NCBI RefSeq assembly: GCF_001315015.1
Contig: NZ_CP012917.1
Location: 65,001-129,000 of the forward strand
Reading direction: 5' to 3'
DNA length: 64,000 nucleotides
Source of the DNA: Azospirillum brasilense
Lineage (GTDB): Bacteria > Pseudomonadota > Alphaproteobacteria > Azospirillales > Azospirillaceae
The notes under the pieces were generated by a model. That model ran no database searches. It worked only from the letters and a program-made list of their open reading frames with translations, and was not told the origin of the DNA. Made by a program: the position numbers and the translations under genes. Of the stretch, positions 37,132 through 46,555 are shown piece after piece. Within the stretch, counting starts at the first letter, position 1. Every line of letters starts with the position of its first letter.

Positions 37132-39642
37132 TCACGCGACAGGAATGATCTTGACCGCGCATTTCTTGAAGTCGGTCTGCTTGCTCAGCGGGTCGGTGGC
37201 GTCCAGCGTCACCTTGTTGATGAGCACCGTGTGGTCGAAGAAGGGCACGAAGACGAGGCCCCGCGGCGGCTTGTTGCGGCCCCGCGTCTCGACCCGCACC
37301 CGCACCTCGCCGCGGCGGGAGGCGATGCGCACCTCCTGCCCGCGCCGCAGGTTCAGGTCCTTGGCGTCGTCGGGATGGATGAAGACGACGGCGTTGGGGA
37401 AGGCCTTGCGCAGTTCCGGAACGCGCAGCGTCATGGAGCCGGAGTGCCAATGCTCGACCACGCGGCCGGTGCAGAGCCAGAACGGATAGTCCTTGTCCGG
37501 CGATTCCGCCGCCGGCTCATAGGGCAGCGCGAAGATGTTCGCCTTGCCGTCCTTGTTGCCGTAGAAGCGCACGCCCTCGCCCGCCGGAACGTAGGGGTCG
37601 AAGCCCTCGCGGTAGCGCCACTTCGTCTCCTTGCCGTTCACCACCGGCCAGCGCAGGCCGCGCTCCTGGTGGTACATGTCGTAGGGAGCCAGATCGTGGC
37701 CGTGGCCGCGCCCGAAGGCGGCGTATTCCTCGAACAGGCCCTTATGGACGTAGAAGCCGAAGGCCTGCGATTCGCGGTTCTCATAGGCCGGGTCGCAGTC
37801 CGACAGCGGGAAGGCGTTGACCTGACCGTTGCAGTACAGCACGTCGTACAGGGTCTTGCCGCGCACGTCGGGCTTCTTGGCGATCAGCTCCTCCGGCCAC
37901 ACCTCCTCGATCTTGAAGCGCTTGGAGAACTCGATGATCTGCCAGAGGTCGGAGCGCGCCTCGCCGGGCGCGCCGACGAGCTGGTGCCAGACCTGGGTGC
38001 GGCGTTCGGCGTTGCCGTAGCCGCCTTCCTTCTCCACCCACATGGCGGTCGGCAGGATCAGGTCGGCGGCGAGCGCCGTCACCGTCGGGTAGGCGTCCGA
38101 CACGACAATGAAGTTCTCCGGGTTCCGGTAGCCCAGGTAGGTCTCGTTCGCCGTGTTCGGCGCCGTCTGCATGTTGTTGTTGCACTGGACCCAGTAGGCG
38201 TTGAGCTTGCCGTCCTTCAGCATGCGGTCCTGCTGGACGGCGTGGTAGCCGACCTTGTCCGGGATCGTGCCTTCCGGCAGCTTCCAGATCTCCTCGGCGT
38301 GCTTGCGGTGTTCCGGGTTGGTGACCACCATGTCGGCGGGCAGGCGGTGCGAGAAGGTGCCGACCTCGCGCGCCGTGCCGCAAGCCGAGGGCTGGCCGGT
38401 CAGCGAGAAGGGGCCGCAGCCCGGCTGGCTGATCTTCCCGGTCAGCAGATGGATGTTGTAGACGAGGTTGTTGGCCCAGACGCCGCGGGTGTGCTGGTTG
38501 AAGCCCATGGTCCAGAAGGACATGACCTTCACCTTCGGGTCGGCGTACAGCTCGGCCAGCGCCTCCAGCCGGTTCTTCGGCACGCCCGACAGCTCGTGCG
38601 CCTTCTCCAGCGTGTAGGGCTCGACGAACTTCGCGAACTCCTCGAAGGAGATCGGGTCGGACTCGTTGGCCTTGGCGACGTTCTTCGCCTTTTGCTCCAG
38701 CGGGTGCTCGGGCCGCAGGCCGTAACCGATGTCGTCACGGCCGCGCTTGAAGTTGACGTGCTTGGCGATGAACTCCTGGTTCACCCGGCCCGTCTTGATG
38801 ATGTGGTTGGCGATGTAGTTGAGGATCGCCAGATCGGACTGCGGCGTGAAGACCAGGCCGATGTCGGCGAGATCGAAGCTGCGGTGCTCGTAGGTGGACA
38901 GGACGGCGACCTTGCAGCCCTCATGGGTCAGCCGGCGGTCGGTGACGCGGGTCCACAGGATGGGGTGCATCTCCGCCATGTTGGAGCCCCACAGCACGAA
39001 GGCGTCGGCCTGCTCCATGTCGTCGTAGCAGCCCATCGGCTCGTCCATGCCGAAGGTGCGCATGAAGCCGACCACCGCCGACGCCATGCAGTGGCGGGCG
39101 TTGGGGTCCAGGTTGTTGGAGCGCAGGCCCGCCTTCATGAACTTGGAGGCGGCATAGCCTTCCATGATGGTCCACTGGCCGGAGCCGAACATGCCCACCG
39201 CGGTCGGACCCTTCTTCTTCAAGGTCTCCTTCCACTTGGTGGCCATGATGTCGAAGGCTTGGTCCCAGGTGATCGGGGTGAATTCGCCTTCCTTGTGGAA
39301 CTGCCCATCCTTCATGCGCAGCAGCGGCTGGGTCAGCCGGTCCTCGCCGTACATGATCTTGGACAGGAAATAGCCCTTCACGCAGTTCAGGCCGCGGTTG
39401 ACCTCGGCCTTCACGTCGCCGTGGGTGGCGACGATGCGCCCCTCCTTCACACCGACCATGACGCCGCAGCCGGTGCCGCAGAAGCGGCAGGGGGCCTTCG
39501 ACCAGGTGAGCTTGGCGTCGGCGCCGGCCGTCAGAGTGCCGGCCTCGGCGGGCTGGATGACGGACGGCAGGCTCACACCGGCCGCCGCCGCCGCTGTCAC
39601 GGCGGCTTGGACCTTCAGATAATCACGGCGGGTCAGGGACAT
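37132..39642 (-). CDS. napA: NapA, periplasmic nitrate reductase catalytic subunit
   Basis: An 836-residue molybdoenzyme that reduces nitrate to nitrite in the periplasm. It carries a Tat signal (SLTRRDYLK at residues 2-10, then a hydrophobic stretch), a [4Fe-4S] site (Cys52, Cys55, Cys59, Cys87) and the molybdenum-ligand Cys185 in NARHCMASA. Two bis-MGD cofactors are expected. The ATG at 39642, with AGGAGG upstream, is preferred to a TTG at 39690 that touches napD. It is the third gene of napEDABC. In this setting it usually serves redox balancing or the first step of denitrification. Confidence 0.98.
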   Translation of the reverse strand: MSLTRRDYLKVQAAVTAAAAAGVSLPSVIQPAEAGTLTAGADAKLTWSKAPCRFCGTGCGVMVGVKEGRIVATHGDVKAEVNRGLNCVKGYFLSKIMYGEDRLTQPLLRMKDGQFHKEGEFTPITWDQAFDIMATKWKETLKKKGPTAVGMFGSGQWTIMEGYAASKFMKAGLRSNNLDPNARHCMASAVVGFMRTFGMDEPMGCYDDMEQADAFVLWGSNMAEMHPILWTRVTDRRLTHEGCKVAVLSTYEHRSFDLADIGLVFTPQSDLAILNYIANHIIKTGRVNQEFIAKHVNFKRGRDDIGYGLRPEHPLEQKAKNVAKANESDPISFEEFAKFVEPYTLEKAHELSGVPKNRLEALAELYADPKVKVMSFWTMGFNQHTRGVWANNLVYNIHLLTGKISQPGCGPFSLTGQPSACGTAREVGTFSHRLPADMVVTNPEHRKHAEEIWKLPEGTIPDKVGYHAVQQDRMLKDGKLNAYWVQCNNNMQTAPNTANETYLGYRNPENFIVVSDAYPTVTALAADLILPTAMWVEKEGGYGNAERRTQVWHQLVGAPGEARSDLWQIIEFSKRFKIEEVWPEELIAKKPDVRGKTLYDVLYCNGQVNAFPLSDCDPAYENRESQAFGFYVHKGLFEEYAAFGRGHGHDLAPYDMYHQERGLRWPVVNGKETKWRYREGFDPYVPAGEGVRFYGNKDGKANIFALPYEPAAESPDKDYPFWLCTGRVVEHWHSGSMTLRVPELRKAFPNAVVFIHPDDAKDLNLRRGQEVRIASRRGEVRVRVETRGRNKPPRGLVFVPFFDHTVLINKVTLDATDPLSKQTDFKKCAVKIIPVA

Positions 39643-39686
39643 AGGGGGGTGCCTCCTGGGGCGGGTCGTCTTTTCTTGGACGGACG

Positions 39687-39980
39687 TCAATGGGCGTGGG
39701 GGACGAGAGCGGTGTCGGCGGGCATCGGCTCCGCGCAGCGCTCGGCGTCCTCGTAGTGGTGGTAGACCAGCGTGGTGGTGTGGACGCCCGCCATGGCGTT
39801 GATGTCGGCGATGCGGTCCAAGACCTCGGCCTCCGTCGCGGTTTCCAGCGTGACGATGGCTTTGCCGTTCTCCGACGCGTGCCAGTCGGCGCCGTCGAGC
39901 GCCAGGACCACCTCCTTCAGGGCGGCGGTGCGGTCGGGCGCGTGCTGGATGACGAGGCTGGAAATGTGCAGTTCGGGCAT
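39687..39980 (-). CDS. napD: NapD, NapA maturation chaperone
   Basis: A 97-residue cytosolic protein of the NapD family, which binds the NapA Tat signal and holds the enzyme for cofactor loading before export. The start [12 protein letters not shown] and the later [14 protein letters not shown] fit the ferredoxin-like NapD fold. Its stop lies 45 nt before the napA ATG, and napE ends 7 nt upstream. Confidence 0.93.
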   Translation of the reverse strand: MPELHISSLVIQHAPDRTAALKEVVLALDGADWHASENGKAIVTLETATEAEVLDRIADINAMAGVHTTTLVYHHYEDAERCAEPMPADTALVPHAH

Positions 39981-39987
39981 GGCCGCC

Positions 39988-40164
39988 TCACATACCGCCG
40001 GAGTGGGACAGGATCTGGTACATCCAGACGGAGAAGCCGTAGGCCCCGACCATGCCGATCGCCAGGAACGGCCATATCAGGATGGAGAGGGCGAAGAAAA
40101 CGAACCCCTCGAAGCGGCGGGTCGGGGCGGCGGTGTCGGCAGTGCGGGCGGGCGGCGCGGTCAT
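39988..40164 (-). CDS. napE: NapE, small membrane protein of the nap operon
   Basis: A 58-residue protein with one membrane helix (FALSILIWPFLAIGMVGAYGF), the usual NapE size and layout; its function is unknown. The ATG at 40164 (MTAPPAR) gives a normal length. An ATG at 40209 would add 15 residues, but its AAAGG abuts the start. It heads the operon behind the FNR-type site. Confidence 0.85.
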   Translation of the reverse strand: MTAPPARTADTAAPTRRFEGFVFFALSILIWPFLAIGMVGAYGFSVWMYQILSHSGGM

Positions 40165-40229
40165 GGCGGTCCCATGGATTGATCGAACGGTATCGCCGCG
40201 GAGCTTCATCCTTTCGCATCATGAGTGGC

Positions 40230-40243
40230 TTGACCGAGGTCAA
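40230..40243. promoter_or_regulatory. FNR/CRP-type palindrome upstream of napE
   Basis: TTGACCGAGGTCAA is a perfect TTGAC-N4-GTCAA dyad, close to the FNR/Dnr consensus TTGAT-N4-ATCAA. It lies 66 bp upstream of the chosen napE ATG, suitable for a class II site near -41.5 with a ~30-nt leader. Oxygen- or nitrogen-oxide-responsive control of nap is inferred. Confidence 0.65.
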
Positions 40244-40314
40244 GTGCCGGTACCGACTTAGTCCCTAAGTACCGGTACTTTCGTTGCTTTGGACGTTTTG
40301 CCGCACGCCAACGC

Positions 40315-40351
40315 AAAACCCCTCCCCCGCCGGGCGCGGGAGAGGGGTTTT
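40315..40351 (-). terminator. Rho-independent terminator of the minus-strand flagellar unit
   Basis: A 16-bp stem (40315-40330 with 40336-40351, one mismatch) and 5-nt loop are flanked by A4 on the plus-strand left arm and therefore end in TTTT on the minus strand. It lies 26 nt after the stop of the FliL-like gene and protects the nap control region from read-through. Confidence 0.75.
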
Positions 40352-40377
40352 GAGGAAGCGAACCGGGATCGGGCGGG

Positions 40378-40872
40378 TTACAGCCGGGTGTTTTCCTGGC
40401 GCATCAGGCGGTCGATCAGCACGCCGCGCACGAGATCGGGGCCGAGCTGTTCGGCGGCGGCCTGCTTCAGGGATTTGGCGACGGCGGCGGGATCGACCGA
40501 CGGGCCGTCGAAGGCGCCCGCCCCCGCCATGCCGAACAGGGCCTGGAGCAGGGCGTTGCGCGCGTGGGGAAGATGGCGGCGCAGCAGGTTGGACTGCTCG
40601 ACGCTGCCCGTCTGCAGGGTGATCTGGGTCAGGATGAAGGCGTTGGTGCGGCCCTCCACCAGCACCGGCACCATCAATTGCCCGACCTCCACATAGAAGG
40701 GGCCGGGACCGTCGGTGGGCAGGTCCGGGCCGGCGCCGGCCTGCTGCTCCAAGGCCGTTTCCTCGGCGCCAAGCGTCAGCTGCAGGCGCCCGATGCCGTA
40801 GCCCACCGCCGCCGCCAGCGCGGCGCAGAGCACGAAGACCGAGTAACGGCTGGGTCCGGGGCGGTCCGCCAT
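40378..40872 (-). CDS. FliL-like flagellar basal-body-associated protein
   Basis: A 164-residue protein with an N-terminal membrane helix (SVFVLCAALAAAVGYGIG) and a periplasmic domain. PFYVEVGQLMVPVLVEG is placed where FliL proteins have their first conserved strand, and the C-terminus (RGVLIDRLMRQENTRL) is the usual FliL-type ending block. It ends the flgF-flgG-flgA-flgH unit, 19 nt after flgH. A second FliL-related gene besides the one at 15.5 kb would be unusual but occurs in alphaproteobacteria. The family call is moderate. Confidence 0.6.
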   Translation of the reverse strand: MADRPGPSRYSVFVLCAALAAAVGYGIGRLQLTLGAEETALEQQAGAGPDLPTDGPGPFYVEVGQLMVPVLVEGRTNAFILTQITLQTGSVEQSNLLRRHLPHARNALLQALFGMAGAGAFDGPSVDPAAVAKSLKQAAAEQLGPDLVRGVLIDRLMRQENTRL

Positions 40873-40891
40873 GGTCGCGTTTCCCCGCCGC

Positions 40892-41635
40892 TCAGAAGGG
40901 CATGATGATGTCGAAGACCTGCTGGCCGTAGCGCGGCTGCTGGACGTCGGTGATCTGGCCGCGCCCGCCGTAGGTGATCCGGGCCTCGGCGATCTTATCG
41001 TAGTCGATGGTGTTCACGTTGGTGATGTCCTCGGGCCGGATGACCCCGGCGATGCGCATCTCGCGCAGTTCGTAGTTCACCCGCACCTCCTGCCGGCCGG
41101 CGATCACGAAGTTGCCGTTGGGCAGCACCTCGGTCACCACCGCCGCGGCGCGCATGGCGATGCGCTCGTTGCGCTGGATGGTCCCGGTGCCGGAGGAGGA
41201 GGAGGAGCTGTCCATGTCGACGAGGCTGGACGGGTTCACCGCGTCAGGCAACACCGCCGGCAGCCGCGACTCCAGCCCGAAGAAGTTCGGCACGCCCGCC
41301 GATTCGGCGTTGGAGCGCTGGCGCTGCGTCTGGTTCTGCAGCTGCGCCTGATCGGCGATGTTGATGATGACGGTCAGCAGGTCGCCCACCTGTTTGGCCC
41401 GCGGGTCGCGGAAGAAGTCGCGGGACCCGGTGCGCCACAGCGAACTCGGCACCTGCTCGTTGGTGTTGGGGCGCGGCATCGGCATGGAGATGACACGCGC
41501 CTCCGGCGCCATGGCGGGGTTGGAGATTTCCGACAGACGCGGCGCCTGCCCCACGTCGGCCAGCCGCCCGCAACCGGCGAGCGCCACCGTCAGGGCGAGG
41601 AACGGAACCAAGGTGCGGGGCGGGAGCGTGCGCAT
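40892..41635 (-). CDS. flgH: Flagellar L-ring lipoprotein FlgH
   Basis: A 247-residue outer-membrane lipoprotein that forms the L-ring bushing. A lipobox (VALAGC, Cys22) ends the signal peptide. Diagnostic segments include SLWRTGSRDFFRDPRAKQVGDL, the LPNGNFVIAGRQEVRVNYE block and the C-terminal GQQVFDIIMPF. It is cotranscribed with flgA upstream. flgI (the P-ring gene) is not next to it, which is unusual. Confidence 0.95.
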   Translation of the reverse strand: MRTLPPRTLVPFLALTVALAGCGRLADVGQAPRLSEISNPAMAPEARVISMPMPRPNTNEQVPSSLWRTGSRDFFRDPRAKQVGDLLTVIINIADQAQLQNQTQRQRSNAESAGVPNFFGLESRLPAVLPDAVNPSSLVDMDSSSSSSGTGTIQRNERIAMRAAAVVTEVLPNGNFVIAGRQEVRVNYELREMRIAGVIRPEDITNVNTIDYDKIAEARITYGGRGQITDVQQPRYGQQVFDIIMPF

Positions 41636-41672
41636 GAGGGTGGTGTCCTTGATTGGACTCGGGTGACTGGGC

Positions 41673-42404
41673 TCAGAATTTCGCGGACGCCGCGTTGGGC
41701 GGCATGGCGTCCGGAGGCCCGGCGACGGTGACGGTCTGCGGCCCGGTGATGGTGCCGGTGACGACGATGTTGCTGGCGACGTTCATCACCCGCACCAGCT
41801 CCCCCACCCCGCCGTCCTGCAAAGCACGACCGCGCGCCATCAGTTGCAGCGGCCCGTCCTCGTAGACGAGGCTGACCGGCTTGTTGCGCTGGACCACCAG
41901 CGGGGCGCCAACCGCGGAGGTCTGGATCAGCCGCCCGGCGGAGAGCTGGCGGCGGCTGGCCAGCCCGGCGAGGCTGTCGCGGGAGGTGACGACGGCGCCG
42001 TTCAGCCGCTCCAGCGGCATCGGGATGGTGGTCAGGTCGCTGTCGGCAATGACCTCGCCGGGCAGGATGCGGCGCGTCGGCACCGGCACCTCCACCATGA
42101 TGTCGGCTTTGGCCTTCACCTCGACGATTCGTCCGTTGCTGCTGACCAGCGCGCGGACCAGCCCGCCGCGCGGGTCGTAGGACAGGTCGCGCACCGCCTC
42201 CACCGGGCCGGAGAAGGGCACGGTCAGCACCAGCGAGACCCGCGCGTCCGGCGGCACCGCCGGGCCGAGCGAAGCCGCCAGCTCCTGCGCCAGCAGCGCC
42301 TCCACCGCCCCCTCGCCGTCGGACAGATACGCCGCCTGAACGGGCGCGCCGAGCAGCTGCAGGGCGACCGCGAGTCCGGCCAGATGACGAACGGAACGCC
42401 GCAT
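41673..42404 (-). CDS. flgA: Flagellar P-ring assembly chaperone FlgA
   Basis: A 243-residue periplasmic protein needed for P-ring formation. It has a Sec signal peptide (cleavage near VQA/AY) and a C-terminal SAF-type domain with VPVPTRRILPGEVIADSDL, ASRRQLSAGRLI and VVQRNKPVSLVYEDGPL, typical of FlgA. The ATG at 42404 was chosen because signal-peptide features begin there and the flgG stop is 5 nt upstream. The same reading frame continues out of phase through flgG and flgF, but that upstream part is not coding. Confidence 0.92.
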   Translation of the reverse strand: MRRSVRHLAGLAVALQLLGAPVQAAYLSDGEGAVEALLAQELAASLGPAVPPDARVSLVLTVPFSGPVEAVRDLSYDPRGGLVRALVSSNGRIVEVKAKADIMVEVPVPTRRILPGEVIADSDLTTIPMPLERLNGAVVTSRDSLAGLASRRQLSAGRLIQTSAVGAPLVVQRNKPVSLVYEDGPLQLMARGRALQDGGVGELVRVMNVASNIVVTGTITGPQTVTVAGPPDAMPPNAASAKF

Positions 42405-42409
42405 CGAGG

Positions 42410-43195
42410 TCACCGCATGTTCGACAGCGTGGAGGCCATCTGGTCGCCGGCCTCGACCACCTTCGCGTTCATCTCGTAGGCGCGCTGGGCGGAGATGAGT
42501 TCGGTGATCTCCTGGACGACGTTGACATTGGAGGATTCCAGATACTTCTGCCGGATGGTGCCGAAGCCCGCCTGTCCGCCGGTGCCGTCCTGCGGCTCGC
42601 CCGAGGCGGGGGTGGCGCGGAACAGGTTGTCGCCCATCGCCTCCAGCCCGGATTCGTTGACGAACACGGTCATCACGAGCTGGCCCAGCACGCGCGGGCG
42701 GGTCTGCCCGTCGACGAAGGCCTGCACCTCGCCGGAGCTGTTCACCGCGATTTCCCGCGTGCCCTGCGGCACGGTGACCTCCGGCAGCACCGGGTGGCCG
42801 TCGCTGGTCACGATGGTGCCCTCCGGCGACAGCTTGAAGCCGCCGGCGCGGGTGTAGGCGGTCTCGCCCGCCGGCATACGGATGTTGAAGTAGCCGCGCC
42901 CTTCGATGGCGAGGTCCAGCTCGTTCCCGGTCGAGGTCAGGTTGCCGGTCGTGTTGATGCGGTTGACCGCCCCCGGACGCACGCCGAGCCCGACCTCGAT
43001 GCCGGTCGGGATGATGGTGCCGGCGTCGGTGGACTGGCTGCCCTGGCGCCGCTCCGACTGGTACATCAGGTCCTGGAACTCGGCGCGCCCGCGCTTGAAG
43101 GCTGTGGTGTTGATGTTGGCGATGTTGTTGGAGATGACCTCGACGTTCAACTGCTGGGCCATCATGCCGGTCGAAGCGATGCTGAGCACGCGCAT
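42410..43195 (-). CDS. flgG: Flagellar distal rod protein FlgG
   Basis: A 261-residue distal rod subunit. The N-terminal rod signature STGMMAQQLNVEVISNNIAN with the ANINTTAFKRGRAEF continuation, and the C-terminal ELISAQRAYEMNAKVV heptad region, are diagnostic. It is exported by the flagellar type III system. It follows flgF by 18 nt and precedes flgA. Confidence 0.96.
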   Translation of the reverse strand: MRVLSIASTGMMAQQLNVEVISNNIANINTTAFKRGRAEFQDLMYQSERRQGSQSTDAGTIIPTGIEVGLGVRPGAVNRINTTGNLTSTGNELDLAIEGRGYFNIRMPAGETAYTRAGGFKLSPEGTIVTSDGHPVLPEVTVPQGTREIAVNSSGEVQAFVDGQTRPRVLGQLVMTVFVNESGLEAMGDNLFRATPASGEPQDGTGGQAGFGTIRQKYLESSNVNVVQEITELISAQRAYEMNAKVVEAGDQMASTLSNMR

Positions 43196-43213
43196 GGACG
43201 CAATCTCCTGATT

Positions 43214-43942
43214 TTAAGCGGATTTGCCGAGGCGGTTGATGGCGGAGCGCAGCAGGTCCTGCCCGTCGTCCATCATGCGGGTGACCGACTGGTAGTCGCG
43301 CGTCAGCTCCATCATCCGCGACATCTCCGCGATGGACTGGACGTTGGACTGCTCCACCTTGCCCTGGATGATCCGGGTGTCGGGGGCCGGCAGGGGCTGG
43401 GCGTCCACGGCGTCGAACAGCACGTCGCCGGTCTGGGCCAGCGCCTGCGGGCTCTCGAAGCGGACGACGCGCAGCCGGGCGATCATCTCGTTGTCGGCGG
43501 AGACCAGCCCGTCGGTGCCGATCTCCATCCGGCTGCGGTCGGCCGGAATGACGATGGGCTGCTGGTTGTCGTCCAGATAGGGGAAGCCGCCGGCGTTCAC
43601 GAGCTGTCCGTCCACGTCGCGCCGCATCCGCCCGTCGCGGGTGTAGCGCGGGCCGTCCGGAGTTTGCACCTGGAGCCAGCCGTCGCCGTCCAGCGCCACG
43701 TCGTAGGGGTTGTCGGTCGGCTTCAGGCTGCCGGCGGTGAAGTCGGTGTAGGTGGCGCGGTCGATGGTGAAGGCGATCTTGTCGGACGGCTTCATGCCGC
43801 CGCGCTCCATCGCCGCTTCGAACAGCATGCGTTCGCCGCGGAATCCCGCAGTGTTCATGTTGGCGATGTTGTTCGCCACGACATCGAGCTGCCGGCGCAA
43901 GGCCACTTGCCGCGACAATCCAATGTAAAGGGGATTCTCCAT
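43214..43942 (-). CDS. flgF: Flagellar proximal rod protein FlgF
   Basis: A 242-residue proximal rod subunit. It has the N-terminal rod motif (ALRRQLDVVANNIANMNTAG), a central LDGDGWLQVQTPDGPRYTRDG block shared by FlgF/FlgG/FlgE, and a C-terminal SRMMELTRDYQSVTRMM helix. It heads the minus-strand unit flgF-flgG-flgA-flgH-fliL-like, divergent from the helical-repeat gene with 143 bp between them. Confidence 0.95.
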   Translation of the reverse strand: MENPLYIGLSRQVALRRQLDVVANNIANMNTAGFRGERMLFEAAMERGGMKPSDKIAFTIDRATYTDFTAGSLKPTDNPYDVALDGDGWLQVQTPDGPRYTRDGRMRRDVDGQLVNAGGFPYLDDNQQPIVIPADRSRMEIGTDGLVSADNEMIARLRVVRFESPQALAQTGDVLFDAVDAQPLPAPDTRIIQGKVEQSNVQSIAEMSRMMELTRDYQSVTRMMDDGQDLLRSAINRLGKSA

Positions 43943-44085
43943 CGCCGGACACCTTCGGTTTGAACGCCGCCTTAACCTAGGTGATGCAGTTTAAAGCCGG
44001 GTTTCAACCTGAGGCGCCGCGACGGGAACTGACCGGTGTCTTGGGGGATTTGATTCCGATTTAGATAAAATTTGGGGCAGTCGCG

Positions 44086-46485
44086 ATGCATCCCTGCCGG
44101 ACCCTGTCCATCTCCCTGGCCCTGCTGTCGGTCACCACCGCCCTCACCGTGCCCGCGAGCGCTGCGGACTCCACCCCCGCCCCCATCACCGTGCAGACGG
44201 GCGACCACGCCGACTTCTCGCGCCTGGCGCTGGTCAACGCGCAGGGCGCCCCGGCGGTCGATGTGGGAAGCTGCGGCGGGCGCGTCGCCTTCTCGCAACC
44301 GGTCCCCTGGCCGCTGGAGGCGCTGAACGGCACCTATTCGCGGCGGCTGACCGGCTTCCAGACCGGGGAGGAGGGGCGCAGCCTGACCATGGAGTGGCCC
44401 TGCGGCGCCCGCGTCACCGTGCGCCGGGAGCGGCGGATCACCTTCATCGACGTCACCGACCCGCCGCGCCCGGCGCGCAAGCCCGGCGCTCCGGTCCCGG
44501 CACCCGAAGGCGTTCTGCTGGCCGAGGCGCCCGGCGCGTCGGTGTTTCCGGTGATCGCGCCGCCGCCGCCTCCCGAACCGCCACCTGCCCAAGCGGCGTC
44601 CGCCCAAGCAGCGCCCATCAGCCTCGCCGAGCGGCTGACCCCCGTCGCCAGCGCCCAGGCGCAGCCAGTCGTACAAGCCCCGCCCGTGGCACCGGCACCG
44701 CCGCCGGCCACGCCGCAACCGGTCGCCAAGGTCCCGCCGCCGAAGCCGGAGCCCGCCCGGACGGTGGCCGCCGTGCCGCCGCCGGCCGCGCCTCTGACCC
44801 CCGCCCCCGCCGTCCAGACCGACCCGCCGATCCGCGCCTTCGACCTGGACGCCTGGGCCGGCGACGACTACCCCACGCGCAAGCAGCATCTGGAACAGCG
44901 CATCGCCGAGAGCCAGGGCCGCGCGCGGGTGGACGCGCTGCTCGCCATGGCCCGCTTCACGCTGGCCCGCGCCCTGCCGGAGGAGGGCCGCGCCGCGCTG
45001 GACGCCGCGGAGAGCCTGACGCCGGGGCCGGACCAGCGCTACGAGCTGCGCCTGCTGCGCGACGCCTTCCACGCGCTGGACGACACCGCCGACCCCGACG
45101 ACAGCCAGTTCGTCCGCGCCCAGCCCACCCCCGCCGCCGCCGACCACCATGTCTGGCGCAGCGCCACCCTGGCCCCCAGCCGCTGGACCGCGGCGAAATC
45201 GAGCCTGCCGATCGCGCTCAAGCGCCTGCTGTCCTACCCCGCCGACCTGCGCGGTCGCCTGCTGACCCTGCTCGCCGAATCAGCGGGCGAGGCGGCGGAC
45301 GGCGCGGCGCTGAACCTGATCGTGCTGGAGATGATCACGCTGGACGGCATCGGCTCCACCGACGGGCGGCTCGACCTCTTTCGCGGCCGTCTGGCGGAGC
45401 TGCTCAACGAGACGGCGGAGGCGCTGGCCCATTACAAGCGCGCCGCCGCTTTGCCCAACCTTTACGGCCACCGCGCCCAGGTCCGCTCCATCGAGCTGCG
45501 GATGGCCAGCGGCGCTTTGGACGATCCCGGCGCCATCGCGGAGCTGGAAAGCCTGCGCTACGCCTGGCGCGGCGGCGACGTCGAGACGGACGCATTGGCC
45601 GCGCTGGGCGCCGCCTACACCCGCGCCGGGCGGATCGACGCGGCGCTCGACATCTTCGGCCTGCTGGGCCGCCGCTTCGGCGCGACGGCGCGCGGTCGCG
45701 CGGCGCTGACCACCGGGCGGGGGCTTCTCGACGCGGTGATCGGCCATCTGGAGACGACCCCGGGCAGCGCGCTCGACGCGCTGTCGCTCCAGGTGCGCTA
45801 CGGCCGCACAGTGATGCTGACCGACGACGACGCCGGCACGCAGCAGCGCCGGCTGGCCCGGCTGCTGGCCCGCGGCGGCTTCACGCTGGAGGCCGCGCGC
45901 CTGCTCCACACCGTCGCCGAGACCGCGCGCGGCGCCGAGCGCGCGGCGGTCGGGCTGGAGCTGGCCCGCGTGCTGCTTGACGCCGGGCGCGGGACCGAGG
46001 CGCTGGCCGTGCTCGACCACACCGCCGGCCCCGCGCCGGACGCCCAGGCTGCCGAGCGCCGCGCCTTGCTGCGCGCTGACGCCTTCGCGGCAGAGGGCGA
46101 AGCGATGCGCGCCTTCGACGCGCTGCGCGGCCTGACCGGGCCCGAGGCGGCGCGCATCCGGGCGGACAGCCTGTTCCGGGCCGGCGAGTGGCCGGCGGCC
46201 CGCGCCGCCTACGCCCAGCTGTTGGGTGGGACGGATGCGCCCCTGCCGGACGACATCGCCTTCCACGCGCTGGCCGCCTTCCGGGCGGGCGACGACGCGG
46301 CGGTCACCGCTGCCGCGGAGCGCCACAGCACGGCGCTGGCCGGGACTCGCTGGGCCGGTCTGCTCGACGCCCTAGCCGCCCCGCTCGACCCGGCGGGCAA
46401 GCCGCTGTCCAGCGCCACGGTCAGTAGCCAGTTGGCCGCCGCCGACGCGCTGGCCGGCGTGCTGCGCCGGTGGACGGCTCCCTGA
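44086..46485 (+). CDS. Secreted helical-repeat (TPR-like) protein upstream of motA
   Basis: A 799-residue periplasmic protein with a Sec signal peptide (residues 1-27, cleavage near ASA/AD), a small beta-rich domain (~30-130), a Pro/Ala-rich linker (~130-255) and a long alpha-helical Ala/Leu/Arg-rich region (~270-790) with TPR-like AxxxLGxAYxRAGRIDxAL patterns. I cannot assign a family. It lies 70 nt before motA, and a MotE-like chaperone gene lies in the other flagellar half. A MotC-like role in stator function is possible but inferred from position and architecture. Confidence 0.65.
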   Translation: MHPCRTLSISLALLSVTTALTVPASAADSTPAPITVQTGDHADFSRLALVNAQGAPAVDVGSCGGRVAFSQPVPWPLEALNGTYSRRLTGFQTGEEGRSLTMEWPCGARVTVRRERRITFIDVTDPPRPARKPGAPVPAPEGVLLAEAPGASVFPVIAPPPPPEPPPAQAASAQAAPISLAERLTPVASAQAQPVVQAPPVAPAPPPATPQPVAKVPPPKPEPARTVAAVPPPAAPLTPAPAVQTDPPIRAFDLDAWAGDDYPTRKQHLEQRIAESQGRARVDALLAMARFTLARALPEEGRAALDAAESLTPGPDQRYELRLLRDAFHALDDTADPDDSQFVRAQPTPAAADHHVWRSATLAPSRWTAAKSSLPIALKRLLSYPADLRGRLLTLLAESAGEAADGAALNLIVLEMITLDGIGSTDGRLDLFRGRLAELLNETAEALAHYKRAAALPNLYGHRAQVRSIELRMASGALDDPGAIAELESLRYAWRGGDVETDALAALGAAYTRAGRIDAALDIFGLLGRRFGATARGRAALTTGRGLLDAVIGHLETTPGSALDALSLQVRYGRTVMLTDDDAGTQQRRLARLLARGGFTLEAARLLHTVAETARGAERAAVGLELARVLLDAGRGTEALAVLDHTAGPAPDAQAAERRALLRADAFAAEGEAMRAFDALRGLTGPEAARIRADSLFRAGEWPAARAAYAQLLGGTDAPLPDDIAFHALAAFRAGDDAAVTAAAERHSTALAGTRWAGLLDALAAPLDPAGKPLSSATVSSQLAAADALAGVLRRWTAP

Positions 46486-46555
46486 ACGCTCCCGCCCCAC
46501 ACGACGGCTCCCTGAGCCCGATCCCTCTTTTCGGCCGAGCCGGAGGACTCACATC

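Noticed and set aside
42410-43952. Extension of the flgA frame across flgG and flgF
   Set aside because: FlgG and FlgF are unmistakable in another frame; flgA begins at its signal peptide at 42404.
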